A stretch of 35,005 nt of DNA from a bacterium. Lineage in GTDB: Bacteria > Krumholzibacteriota > Krumholzibacteriia > LZORAL124-64-63. Location of the stretch: contig JAIFKS010000135.1 of the NCBI GenBank assembly GCA_020049465.1, forward strand, positions 1 through 35,005. Reading direction: 5' to 3'. Positions 1 through 7,556 of the stretch are shown piece after piece. A program made the position numbers and the translations under genes. How positions within the stretch are numbered: position 1 is the stretch's first letter; every line of letters starts with the position of its first letter. The notes beneath the pieces are model-generated. The model saw nothing but the letters and a program-made list of their open reading frames with translations. It was not told the origin of the DNA and did not search any database.

Positions 1-1120
1 TGCTCCACGAGTGCATGTAGGTGGCGAGCGTGCTGATCGAGGCGCAGAGCATCAGCGCCGCGAAGGCGCCCAGCAGACCGGTCGGCAGGAGAGCCGCCAG
101 GGTCAGCGGGCCGCGCATCTGCGAGCGCACCGCCTCGTTGGGGATGGCGTCGAGTTTCACCTGCACGCCGCCGGCCAGGCCGCTCCAGTCGGGATGATGC
201 AGCACGGTGTAGATCAGGATGGGCACGAACGTCATGAACATGCCCTGCCCGATGCCGCGCCACAGGCCCAGCACGTTGCCCATCTTGCCCTCGTGGGCCG
301 AGCGTGCCGAGGTGTTGTAGGCCTGGGTGCCCTGCCAGGACATCGCCCCGTAGAACAGGCCGACCACGCCGATCAGGAAGTAGGTGACGTTGAAATCGGC
401 GACGTAGCCCGTGTCGAAGGGGTTGATCTTGGAAAGCCCCGGAGGGGACTGCATCATCACCGTCGAGACATCGTCCCAGCCGACCGCGCGCAGCAGCCAG
501 GCGGCCAGCACCAGGAAGACGATGTAGGCGAAGACGCCCTGGATGAACTCGGTCACCAGCACCGACACGTGGCCGCCCGCCAGCACGAACCAGACGGCCG
601 AGCCGAGGGTGATCAGCATCATCAGCGGGTACAGGGGGATGCCCAGCGGTCCCAGGTGCCACACCTCGGGCAGGCCCAGATAGTGGATGAAGAACCGCGC
701 TTCGACGGCCGGGAAGATGCCGAAGTTGATCAGGCCGGCGCCGAAGGCGACGCTGCCGGCGAAGATGCGGAAGCGGCGGCTGTAGCGGCGCTCGAAGAAC
801 TCGGACAGGGTCAGGGCGCGCGTGCGCCGGAACCGGTAGTTCACCCAGCCGGTCACCGTCACGATGGTCATGAACAGCGACATGCTCAGGCCCCACCAGC
901 CCATGGCGAAGCCCGCCTCGTAACCCATCTCCAGGTTGGCGACGATGGTGATGGCGCCGATCGCGGCGATGCCCGCCGAGACCGTCAGCAGGTAGCGGCC
1001 GGCGCTGCGGCCGGCCGCCAGGTAGTCGGCCACGCCGCGCATGTAACGGCGCGTGGCGAACATCGAGCCCATGATGACCGCGTACATGACCAGGACGATG
1101 GACCAGTCGAGCGGGGTCAA
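1..1120 (-). CDS. Sodium:solute symporter family transporter (C-terminus beyond the left edge)
   Basis: Membrane transporter predicted to couple Na+ (or another cation) to uptake of an unidentified solute. The 373 visible codons give many hydrophobic helices. The first is near residues 5-25 and is followed by the AGRSAGRY segment typical of the SSS family start, then a helix with SAGIAAIGA. Later helices include the SWQGTQAYNTSARS region. The start is a TTG whose bases overlap the TGA stop of the upstream ogt-like gene (TTGA, 4 bp). A GAGGAG sequence lies 11 bases upstream, and choosing the later internal ATG would remove the first helix. The overlap implies translational coupling with the repair gene. 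The C-terminal helices lie outside the window, and the substrate cannot be assigned from sequence. Confidence 0.85.
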   Translation of the reverse strand, partial: MTPLDWSIVLVMYAVIMGSMFATRRYMRGVADYLAAGRSAGRYLLTVSAGIAAIGAITIVANLEMGYEAGFAMGWWGLSMSLFMTIVTVTGWVNYRFRRTRALTLSEFFERRYSRRFRIFAGSVAFGAGLINFGIFPAVEARFFIHYLGLPEVWHLGPLGIPLYPLMMLITLGSAVWFVLAGGHVSVLVTEFIQGVFAYIVFLVLAAWLLRAVGWDDVSTVMMQSPPGLSKINPFDTGYVADFNVTYFLIGVVGLFYGAMSWQGTQAYNTSARSAHEGKMGNVLGLWRGIGQGMFMTFVPILIYTVLHHPDWSGLAGGVQVKLDAIPNEAVRSQMRGPLTLAALLPTGLLGAFAALMLCASISTLATYMHSWS

Positions 1121-1665
1121 AACAGACGCGGCTCCTCGAGGCGGGGTGAATCGCCGAGCGTGTGGCCTTCCAGGCGCAGCAGGCGCGCCTTGGTGTCGAT
1201 GCCGCCGGCGAAGCCCACCAGCGAGCCGCCGCGGCCGACCACGCGATGGCAGGGGATCAGGATGGGCAGCGGGTTGCGCCCGGCGGCCTGGCCCACCGCG
1301 CGCGTGGCCTGCGGCTTTCGCAGCCCGCGCGCGACCTCTCCGTACGTGCGCAGCTTGCCGTAGGGGATCTTCTGCAGATAGGCCCACACACGCCGGTCGA
1401 ATTCGGTGCCGTGCGGATCCAGTTCGATGGTGAACACGCTGCGGGCGCCGACGAAGTATTCGGCCAGCTGGTCGCGCAGTTCGCCGAAGGCGCCGTCGTC
1501 CTCTTTCACCTGGACCTCGGGACCGAACTGGTGCCGCGCGGCGGCGTGCGCGTGGGTGTGGTACTCCCAGGCACAGGGCAGGAACTCGAGCCGGGCCAGC
1601 CCGCAGGGGCCGGCCACCGCCAGCAGCGGGTCCAGGGCCGTTCGCAGCAGCGTATAGCGCACCAT
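1117..1665 (-). CDS. ogt: Methylated-DNA--protein-cysteine methyltransferase
   Basis: Suicide DNA repair protein that moves the alkyl group from O6-alkylguanine to its own cysteine. The 182-residue product has an N-terminal ribonuclease-like domain (about 1-85) and the C-terminal DNA-binding/active-site domain. The latter contains IPYGKLRTYGEVA (helix-turn-helix region) and the signature PCHRVV with acceptor Cys139, followed by GFAGG and LL..E. The length matches single-domain Ogt/MGMT proteins; there is no Ada regulatory domain. The ATG start is preceded by AAGG. The stop overlaps the TTG start of the symporter gene, so the two are probably one transcript. There is no obvious functional link between the two products. 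Confidence 0.95.
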   Translation of the reverse strand: MVRYTLLRTALDPLLAVAGPCGLARLEFLPCAWEYHTHAHAAARHQFGPEVQVKEDDGAFGELRDQLAEYFVGARSVFTIELDPHGTEFDRRVWAYLQKIPYGKLRTYGEVARGLRKPQATRAVGQAAGRNPLPILIPCHRVVGRGGSLVGFAGGIDTKARLLRLEGHTLGDSPRLEEPRLF

Positions 1666-1725
1666 GGGACGACCTTAACATCGGCCCGGGCCCGGCGCAC
1701 GCCAATTCGGCGGCTCGCGAGCCCA

Positions 1726-1754
1726 TTGCGCCGCGGCCCCGCGCCCGTTAAGCT
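1726..1754 (+). promoter_or_regulatory. Candidate sigma70-type promoter for the M16 peptidase gene
   Basis: TTGCGC and TAAGCT are separated by exactly 17 bases in the gap between the divergent ogt and M16 genes, about 115 bases before the GTG start. The match to consensus is moderate and the gap is very G+C-rich, so this is a candidate only. Confidence 0.3.
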
Positions 1755-1868
1755 GAAACCGGAGCCGGTGCCCGGCCGTACTTCCCTGACGGGCCCGCGA
1801 TCCGCGCGCGGAACCAAGCGCCCGCAGCACCCGAAGTCCACCTCCCGCAGCCGCGAAGGGAAACCGTC

Positions 1869-4580
1869 GTGAATCTCCGTCGCATCCTGTCCGTACCCGG
1901 CCTGGTGGCGCTGCTGGCTGTCGCCGGCGCCGCCGCGGCGGCCGACCTTCCCGATCTGAAATTCGAGAAGTATATCCTGGACAACGGGTTGCAGGTCATC
2001 CTGCACGAGGACCACAGCCTGCCCACCGCGGCGGTGAACATCTGGTACCACGTCGGTTCGAAGAACGAGAAGCCCGGCCGCACCGGCTTCGCGCATCTCT
2101 TCGAGCACATGATGTTCCAGGGCTCCCGGAACCACGACAGCGACTACTTCCTGCCGCTCCAGAAGGTCGGCGGGCAGGTCAACGGCTCGACCAACAACGA
2201 CCGCACCAACTACTGGGAAAACGTGCCCGCCGACCAGCTCGAGCTGGCCCTGTTCCTGGAGGCGGACCGCATGGGCTGGCTGGTGCCGGCCATGACACAG
2301 GAGAAGCTCGACAACCAGCGCGACGTCGTGAAGAACGAGAAGCGCCAGGGCGAGAACCGGCCCTACGCCAAGAGCCGCGACCTTCTGCTCGAACTGATGT
2401 ATCCCGTGGGCCACCCTTACCGGTGGCCGGTCATCGGCAGCATGGACGATCTGTCGGCGGCCTCGCGCGAGGATGTCTCCGAATTCTTCAAGCTCTACTA
2501 CGCGCCGAACAATGCCTCGCTGTGCGTGGCGGGCGACTTCGACCCGGCCCAGGCGAAGGAGTGGATCGCCAAATACTTCGGCCCCATCCCGCCGGGCCGC
2601 CCGGTCGACCGCCTGGAAGCGTGGATCCCGCAGCTCGAGGGCGAGCGCCGCATCCTGGCCGAGGACGCCGTCGAACTGCCCCGCCTGTACATGCAGTGGC
2701 ACTCGCCGGGCTGGTACCAGGCGGGCGACGCCGAGTTCGACCTGTTGGCCGACATCGTGGCTTCCGGCAAGACCTCGCGCCTGTACAAGTCGCTGGTCTA
2801 CGAGAAGCGGATCGCGCAGGACATCGCGGCCGCGCAGTCCTCCCGCGAGATGAGCGGCATCTTCAGCCTGACGGCCACGGCGGCGCCGGGTCATGACCTG
2901 GCGGAGCTGGAGGCGGCCATCGACGCCGAACTGGCCGTGCTGCTGGCCAAGGGCGTGACCGAGCGCGAAGTGGATCTGGCCCGCACACGCTTCGAGGCGA
3001 ACGCCGTCCGCGAACTGCAGCAGATCGGCGGCTTCGGCGGCAAGGCCGACCGGCTGAACCGCTACAACGTGCTGGTGGGCGACCCGGGCTGGCTGCAGGA
3101 GGATCTGGCCCGCTACGCCGTCGCCGACGCGGCCTCGGTCAACCGCTGGCTGCGCCGGCATGTCGACCCGGAGCGCCGCGGCGTGCTGTGGATCGTGCCG
3201 CAGGGCAAACTGGCCGCCACCGCCGACGTGGACCGCTCGCAGCTTCCGGCCGGCGCCGAGCCGACTTCATTCACGCCGCCCCCGGTGCGGCTGGCCACCC
3301 TGGGCAACGGCCTCGAACTGTGCGTGGTCCAGAAGCACGACCTGCCGCTGGTCGAAGTGCGGCTGGTGGTCAAGGCGGGCTGGGCCGACGATCCCCTCGA
3401 CAGGCAGGGCGCCGCGGCGCTGACGGCCGAGATGCTGGACGAGGGCGTCAAGGGGCGCAGCGCGCTGGCCCTGTCCGAGGCGGTCGAGTCCCTGGGCGCC
3501 GAACTGACCGCCGGCAGCGGCTTCGACGGCACGCAGGTGTCCCTGAACGTGCTGCGCGGGCAGCTCGACGCCGGCCTGGACCTGATGGCGGATGTGGTGC
3601 TGCGGCCGACGTTCCCGGCCGACGAGTTCGAACGCATCCGCCAGAGCTACCGCGGACGTCAGCAGCAGGAATCGGTGCAGCCGCAGGCGCAGGGCCAGAA
3701 CGAGTTCCGCCGTCGCCTCTTCGGCGATAAGCATCCCTACGCCCAGCCCGGCTCGGGCCTCGGCACGCGCCGGACGCTGGACGCGCTGACCCGGAACGAC
3801 CTGCTGTCCTTCCACGGATCGTGGTTCGTGCCCAACAACGCGAGCATCGTCGTCGTCGGCGACGTGACGCCGGACGAAGCCATGGCGGCCGTGAGTCGCG
3901 TGTTCGGCGCCTGGAAGGCCGTCCCGCTTCCGGACCGCACGCCGCTGCCGGAGCCCGCGTACCGGGGCCCGCGCCTGGTGGTCATCGACCGTCCCGGCGC
4001 GGAGCAGAGCCAGATCCTGGGCGGTTACGTGGGTATGGCGCGCGGTGACCCCGACTATCCGGGATTCGAAGTGCTGAATTCGGCCTTCGGTGCCCAGTTC
4101 GCTTCGCGCATCAACCTGAACCTGCGCACGTACGGCGTGCGCTCGCAGCTGGCGGGCTACCGCCACGGCGGCCTGTTCGCGATGAGCGCGCCGGTGCAGA
4201 CCAGCGCCACGGCCGCGTCGATCTCCGAACTGCTGAACGAAATGACACTGATGCGCGGCACCAGGCCGCTGGTCGGCGGCGAGCTGGCCGACAGCCGGAA
4301 CCGCCTGGTGCAGGGCTTTCCGCAGCGGTTCACGACGTACGGCGGCATCGCCCGGCAGCTGGCCGATCTGATCCAGACCGGACTGCCGCTGGACGAATGG
4401 CTGATCTACGTCCGCCGCATCGAAGCGATGGGCGAAAGCGAGGTTGCCGGCATCGTCGAGCGGCATCTGGACCCCGCACGCGTGGTGTGGGTCATCGTGG
4501 GCGACTGGGCGGTCATCGCCGACGACCTGCGCGGCCTGGACCTGGGTGAAATCGAGGTCGTCAGCACGCCGCGGTCCTGA
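1869..4580 (+). CDS. Exported M16 family zinc metallopeptidase (two-domain)
   Basis: Predicted periplasmic or outer-membrane-associated peptidase of the pitrilysin/insulinase family (M16B-like). The 903-residue product starts at GTG with AAGGGA upstream and has a Sec signal peptide (residues 1-25, ending AAAA). The first M16 domain (about 30-440) has the inverted zinc motif HLFEH: His76, catalytic Glu79, His80. Glu157 in KNEKRQ lies 77 residues after the second His, as expected for the third zinc ligand. The second domain (about 470-890) has the same fold signature but no HxxEH, so it is likely the non-catalytic half that closes the chamber. Proteins of this type degrade peptides in the periplasm; the substrate here is unknown. 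It is followed on the same strand by the DsbD-alpha lipoprotein and redoxin genes. Confidence 0.92.
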   Translation: MNLRRILSVPGLVALLAVAGAAAAADLPDLKFEKYILDNGLQVILHEDHSLPTAAVNIWYHVGSKNEKPGRTGFAHLFEHMMFQGSRNHDSDYFLPLQKVGGQVNGSTNNDRTNYWENVPADQLELALFLEADRMGWLVPAMTQEKLDNQRDVVKNEKRQGENRPYAKSRDLLLELMYPVGHPYRWPVIGSMDDLSAASREDVSEFFKLYYAPNNASLCVAGDFDPAQAKEWIAKYFGPIPPGRPVDRLEAWIPQLEGERRILAEDAVELPRLYMQWHSPGWYQAGDAEFDLLADIVASGKTSRLYKSLVYEKRIAQDIAAAQSSREMSGIFSLTATAAPGHDLAELEAAIDAELAVLLAKGVTEREVDLARTRFEANAVRELQQIGGFGGKADRLNRYNVLVGDPGWLQEDLARYAVADAASVNRWLRRHVDPERRGVLWIVPQGKLAATADVDRSQLPAGAEPTSFTPPPVRLATLGNGLELCVVQKHDLPLVEVRLVVKAGWADDPLDRQGAAALTAEMLDEGVKGRSALALSEAVESLGAELTAGSGFDGTQVSLNVLRGQLDAGLDLMADVVLRPTFPADEFERIRQSYRGRQQQESVQPQAQGQNEFRRRLFGDKHPYAQPGSGLGTRRTLDALTRNDLLSFHGSWFVPNNASIVVVGDVTPDEAMAAVSRVFGAWKAVPLPDRTPLPEPAYRGPRLVVIDRPGAEQSQILGGYVGMARGDPDYPGFEVLNSAFGAQFASRINLNLRTYGVRSQLAGYRHGGLFAMSAPVQTSATAASISELLNEMTLMRGTRPLVGGELADSRNRLVQGFPQRFTTYGGIARQLADLIQTGLPLDEWLIYVRRIEAMGESEVAGIVERHLDPARVVWVIVGDWAVIADDLRGLDLGEIEVVSTPRS

Positions 4581-4632
4581 AGGGCGCGGTTTTCGGAGCA
4601 TCCCTGCCGGATCGGCCGGGGTTGCGGCCGCG

Positions 4633-4657
4633 GGGGGCCACGGGTATCGTGGCCCCC
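4633..4657 (+). other. Perfect 10-bp hairpin touching the next start codon
   Basis: GGGGGCCACG and CGTGGCCCCC pair perfectly around the 5-base loop GGTAT. The second arm ends directly before the ATG at 4658. There is no T-run after it, so it is not a classical intrinsic terminator. It could attenuate read-through from the M16 gene or mask the initiation region of the lipoprotein gene. Confidence 0.6.
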
Positions 4658-5602
4658 ATGCTTTCGCACCACGCACAAACCAAACCGGGGCGTTTCCTCG
4701 TCCTGGCGATGATCAGCGCGGCCCTGACCGCGGCCGGCTGCCGCTCCGAACCCGCTGCGGAGAGCGCGCCCAAACCAGAGGCGTCGCCGGCGGTCGGATC
4801 CGGCGCCGCCGCCGAAGCCGCACCCCCGGTCATCCTGACCGCAGGCTTCGAACCTTCCACGATCGCTCCCGGCGGCACGGTGACCGTGCTGTGGCGCTTG
4901 CTTCCGGCGGCCGACTGGCATCTGTACTGGTCCGGCCGCAACGATTCGGGCTTCGCCCCGCGTGTGAAACTGGACCTGCCGCCCGGATGGAGCGCCGGCC
5001 CGCTGCAGTGGCCGACGCCGGCCCGCTACGTGTCGGCCGGAGACATTCTCGACCATGTCTACCACGGCGAACTGGTGCTGCTGCAGGAGATCACCGTGCC
5101 CCGGGACGAGGCGCCGGGCCGCAGGGTGGAGCTGCGGGCCGCGTGGCAGTGGCTGGCCTGTCGAGACAGCTGCGTGCCGGGCCGTGATTCGCTGCGGGTG
5201 TCCGTCGATCTCGCGGCGGCCGCGCCGATCGCCTCCGACCCGTCGCCCGCGCTGCTGGCGGCCCGCGCCCGCCTGCCCCGACCTCTGCCGCCCGACGTGG
5301 TCACCACGGCCTGGGAAGGCGTCGTCCTGCATATCCGCCGCGAAGGACCCGATGCGGGAACCGCTGCGGGACGGATGACGTTCATGCCGGCCGACGACTG
5401 CGGCGACCTGGCCGATCTTCTGCACGACGGCGTGGGGCAGAGCCTGGCGCTCCGCCTGGCCCCGCGCGACGGCCAGGTTGGTCCCGTGCGCGGTCTGCTC
5501 GTTCTGGAAGGCGCGGCCGGACCGGCCCGCTCCTTCGTTCTCGATGTTCCCGCGGCGCGCCTGGCCGCCGTTCCCGTCAACGACACTCCCGCCGGAGGAT
5601 GA
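4658..5602 (+). CDS. Lipoprotein with DsbD-alpha-like (DsbD N-terminal) domain
   Basis: Predicted periplasm-facing lipoprotein: hydrophobic segment LVLAMISAALTAAGC with the lipid-accepting cysteine at residue 28 (counting from the ATG at 4658), then a 30-residue Ala/Pro linker. The rest matches the N-terminal immunoglobulin-like domain of DsbD/ScsB thiol:disulfide interchange proteins: DWHLYWSG, LPPGW, LQWPTPAR, and WLACRDSCVPG with the cysteine pair 168/172. The membrane electron-transfer domain and C-terminal thioredoxin domain of full DsbD are absent; the protein is only 314 residues. The stop TGA overlaps the first possible ATG of the redoxin gene, so they are one operon. The start is uncertain: no Shine-Dalgarno is visible before 4658 because a hairpin fills that space, and in-frame GTG (4649) and TTG (4622) alternatives exist. 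I infer a role in periplasmic thiol redox chemistry. Confidence 0.8.
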   Translation: MLSHHAQTKPGRFLVLAMISAALTAAGCRSEPAAESAPKPEASPAVGSGAAAEAAPPVILTAGFEPSTIAPGGTVTVLWRLLPAADWHLYWSGRNDSGFAPRVKLDLPPGWSAGPLQWPTPARYVSAGDILDHVYHGELVLLQEITVPRDEAPGRRVELRAAWQWLACRDSCVPGRDSLRVSVDLAAAAPIASDPSPALLAARARLPRPLPPDVVTTAWEGVVLHIRREGPDAGTAAGRMTFMPADDCGDLADLLHDGVGQSLALRLAPRDGQVGPVRGLLVLEGAAGPARSFVLDVPAARLAAVPVNDTPAGG

Positions 5603-5604
5603 CC

Positions 5605-6297
5605 ATGAAGACGTCCCGTTTCGCCCCCGTCGCCCTGTTCCTGCTGCTGGTCGCGCCGACGCTCGCGCCGACCCCGGCGACAGCTGAACATCCGAAAGCC
5701 GAACACCCGAAGGCTGAGCATCCGAAAGCCGAACATCCGGCCACGGCCACGTCCACCCCGGCGGCCGTCGGCGACAAGGCCCCCGATTTCAAGCTGACCG
5801 ACACCGACGGCGTCGAGCACTCGCTGGCGCAGTACCTGGCCGAAGGTCAGGTTGTGGTGCTGGAATGGTTCAATCCCGATTGCCCGTTCATCATCAAGCA
5901 TCACAAGACCAACCGGACGATGGACGAGACCTACGCCACGCTGAAGCACAAGGGCGTGGTCTGGCTGGCCGTCAATTCGGGCGCCGCCGGCAAACAGGGC
6001 GCCGGACTCGAGCGCAACAAGAAGGCGCGTGAAGAGTACCGGATGACCTTCCCGGTGCTGCTGGACGAGAACGGGGCCGTGGGGCGCGCCTACGGCGCCA
6101 AGACGACGCCGCACATGTTCATCATCGGCAAGGACGGCAAGCTGGCCTACAGCGGGGCCATCGACGACAATGCGTCGCCGACCGAGTACGGTACCCGGAA
6201 CCATATCATCTCGGCGTTGCGCGGCGTGCTGGATGGACGCGCGGTGCCGGAGCCCGTCACCAAGCCCTACGGCTGCAGCGTCAAGTACGCCGACTAG
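5605..6297 (+). CDS. Exported redoxin/thioredoxin-fold protein with N-terminal repeat
   Basis: Periplasmic thioredoxin-fold protein (AhpC/TSA-redoxin group), 230 residues. A signal peptide (1-27) is followed by four AEHPK-like repeats (28-45), a short linker and the redoxin domain (about 55-215). The active-site region reads WFNPDCPFI with a single cysteine, Cys93, rather than CxxC. A second cysteine, Cys224, lies in the C-terminal KPYGCSVKY, a tail I have seen in this redoxin subgroup, and may act as the resolving residue. cis-Pro appears in KTTPHMF. I chose the ATG at 5605 because GGAGG lies 6 bases before it; the ATG at 5599 would abut the Shine-Dalgarno. Coupling to the DsbD-alpha lipoprotein suggests the two exchange electrons, but this is inference. 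Confidence 0.85.
   Translation: MKTSRFAPVALFLLLVAPTLAPTPATAEHPKAEHPKAEHPKAEHPATATSTPAAVGDKAPDFKLTDTDGVEHSLAQYLAEGQVVVLEWFNPDCPFIIKHHKTNRTMDETYATLKHKGVVWLAVNSGAAGKQGAGLERNKKAREEYRMTFPVLLDENGAVGRAYGAKTTPHMFIIGKDGKLAYSGAIDDNASPTEYGTRNHIISALRGVLDGRAVPEPVTKPYGCSVKYAD
5683..5742 (+). repeat. Four 15-bp tandem repeats encoding AEHPK
   Basis: Four in-frame 15-base units (the last ends AEHPA) at the start of the mature redoxin. The units differ mainly at synonymous third positions (GAA/GAG, CAT/CAC, AAA/AAG), so the peptide repeat is better conserved than the DNA. Confidence 0.9.
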
Positions 6298-6320
6298 CCC
6301 CGACCTGCCGGCAAAAACAC

Positions 6321-6348
6321 GCGGGCCCGGTCCGAAGACCGGGCCCGC
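6321..6348. terminator. Strong hairpin between convergent genes
   Basis: GCGGGCCCGGTC pairs perfectly with GACCGGGCCCGC around a CGAA tetraloop, 23 bases after the redoxin stop and 26 bases before the end of the convergent cytochrome gene. It has no good T-run on either side, so it is a likely bidirectional terminator or transcript-end stabiliser. Confidence 0.7.
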
Positions 6349-6374
6349 ACCATCCTCCCCGCACCACCCGTGAC

Positions 6375-7556
6375 TCAGCGCCGCGGCACCTTCGTTCCCG
6401 GAAGCTTCCCGGGAAGCATCGGTTCGTCATGGCAGTCGGTGCACGACGGCTTCACCGCGAAATTCATCTCCAGATGGCAGCTCGCGCATTCCAGGTCGAT
6501 GTGGTTTTCGCTCAGTTTCAGACCCGTCGCCGCATGGTCGAACGAGCCGACCTCCCAGTGGATGTGGCACGAGGTGCACGTGTTGCTGGGCTTCCGGAAG
6601 TCCTCCGGTTTGCCGTGGCAGGTGGCGCAGGCCACGTGCTTGTGGAAGGGCTCCAGCGCCCAGCCGGTCGACACGCGATGGTCGAACTGCGGCTTCGAAC
6701 CGCTTGAATGGCAGAACGCGCAGTCGCGCTCGGCGTGGCAGGCGCCGCAGGTGGTCACATGGTCCAGCCGCTTCTTCACCCTGGTGCCGCCCGTATCATG
6801 GCAGCTGCTGCAGGTGTCGCCGCGGTGGCAGTCCACGCAACTCAGGCCGAACTGCTCGACATGGTCCTCGTGATGGAACGTGACCACGGGGCCGGTGGGT
6901 TCACTCGTCTGGTAGGTGTAGGTCGGCGTCGCCTTGATCAGCGGATGCCGCGCACCGACGATATCCGTCGGGTCGTGCGAACCAGCACCGGACTTGGGCT
7001 TCTCCGTCGTGCCGGTCTTGTCGCCGGCCTGGATGTGGCAGAAGCCGCAGGCGTTCTCGTGGCTCCAGTCCAGATGGCAGTTGATGCACTGCCGGTGGTA
7101 GGCGCCCTTGAGCGCTGGTTGCCGCAGATTGGCCGTCTCGCGCTTCGGCTCGTGGCATTCGCGGCAGGCGGGCACCTTGCCGGTGGGCGGCGAGTAGTGG
7201 TGGCAGTTCGTGCAGCCGCCGGTCATCGCCGACATGCGTGCGTGCAGCTGGTGAGCGAACACAACCGGTCCGTACAGTTCCGCCAGCTGGTCGATGATGA
7301 CGATTTCCGGCCCCTCGTCCGTCGTGTGCTTGCCCTGGAACTGGGCGCCGTGGCGCCTGCACGACTGCAGGCAGGGGTTCTCGTGGGACGGCGAGGTGCA
7401 GCTGTGGCAGTTGGCGCACTCGCCCTGCATGGCGGCGGCCTTGGCCGCGGGGCGGGACGCGGTCGGGGTCTTGTGCGCCGGGTCCGCCACCTGGGCCGTA
7501 GCCGCGGCGGCGGCCAGACACAGCAGGACGATCAGGACCCCTCTCAGGCTACGCAT
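6375..7556 (-). CDS. Periplasmic 13-heme c-type cytochrome
   Basis: Electron carrier, 393 residues: signal peptide MRSLRGVLIVLLCLAAAAATA followed by 13 CxxCH heme-binding motifs (in order CANCH, CTNCH, CRECH, CINCH, CGFCH, CVDCH, CSSCH, CGACH, CAFCH, CATCH, CTSCH, CASCH, CTDCH). Many extra histidines can serve as second axial ligands, as in class III/HmcA-type cytochromes. An extra cysteine cluster near residues 50-67 (CTSPSHENPC, CLQSC) is not a standard heme motif. It is the last gene of a three-gene operon: its ATG overlaps the NrfD-like stop by 8 bp (ATGCGTAG) and AAGGAG precedes it. By comparison with Hmc, Qrc and Geobacter Cbc complexes, it probably takes electrons from the NrfD/iron-sulfur pair in the membrane. 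The final acceptor or donor is unknown. Confidence 0.92.
   Translation of the reverse strand: MRSLRGVLIVLLCLAAAAATAQVADPAHKTPTASRPAAKAAAMQGECANCHSCTSPSHENPCLQSCRRHGAQFQGKHTTDEGPEIVIIDQLAELYGPVVFAHQLHARMSAMTGGCTNCHHYSPPTGKVPACRECHEPKRETANLRQPALKGAYHRQCINCHLDWSHENACGFCHIQAGDKTGTTEKPKSGAGSHDPTDIVGARHPLIKATPTYTYQTSEPTGPVVTFHHEDHVEQFGLSCVDCHRGDTCSSCHDTGGTRVKKRLDHVTTCGACHAERDCAFCHSSGSKPQFDHRVSTGWALEPFHKHVACATCHGKPEDFRKPSNTCTSCHIHWEVGSFDHAATGLKLSENHIDLECASCHLEMNFAVKPSCTDCHDEPMLPGKLPGTKVPRR

Noticed and set aside
11..1363. Long plus-strand open frame of 450 codons
   Set aside because: Composition is His/Gln/Arg/Asp-rich without any domain, and it lies antisense to the symporter and ogt genes, which have clear family motifs.
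5599..5604. ATG at 5599 as redoxin start
   Set aside because: It directly abuts GGAGG, leaving no spacing; the ATG at 5605 is 6 bases from it.
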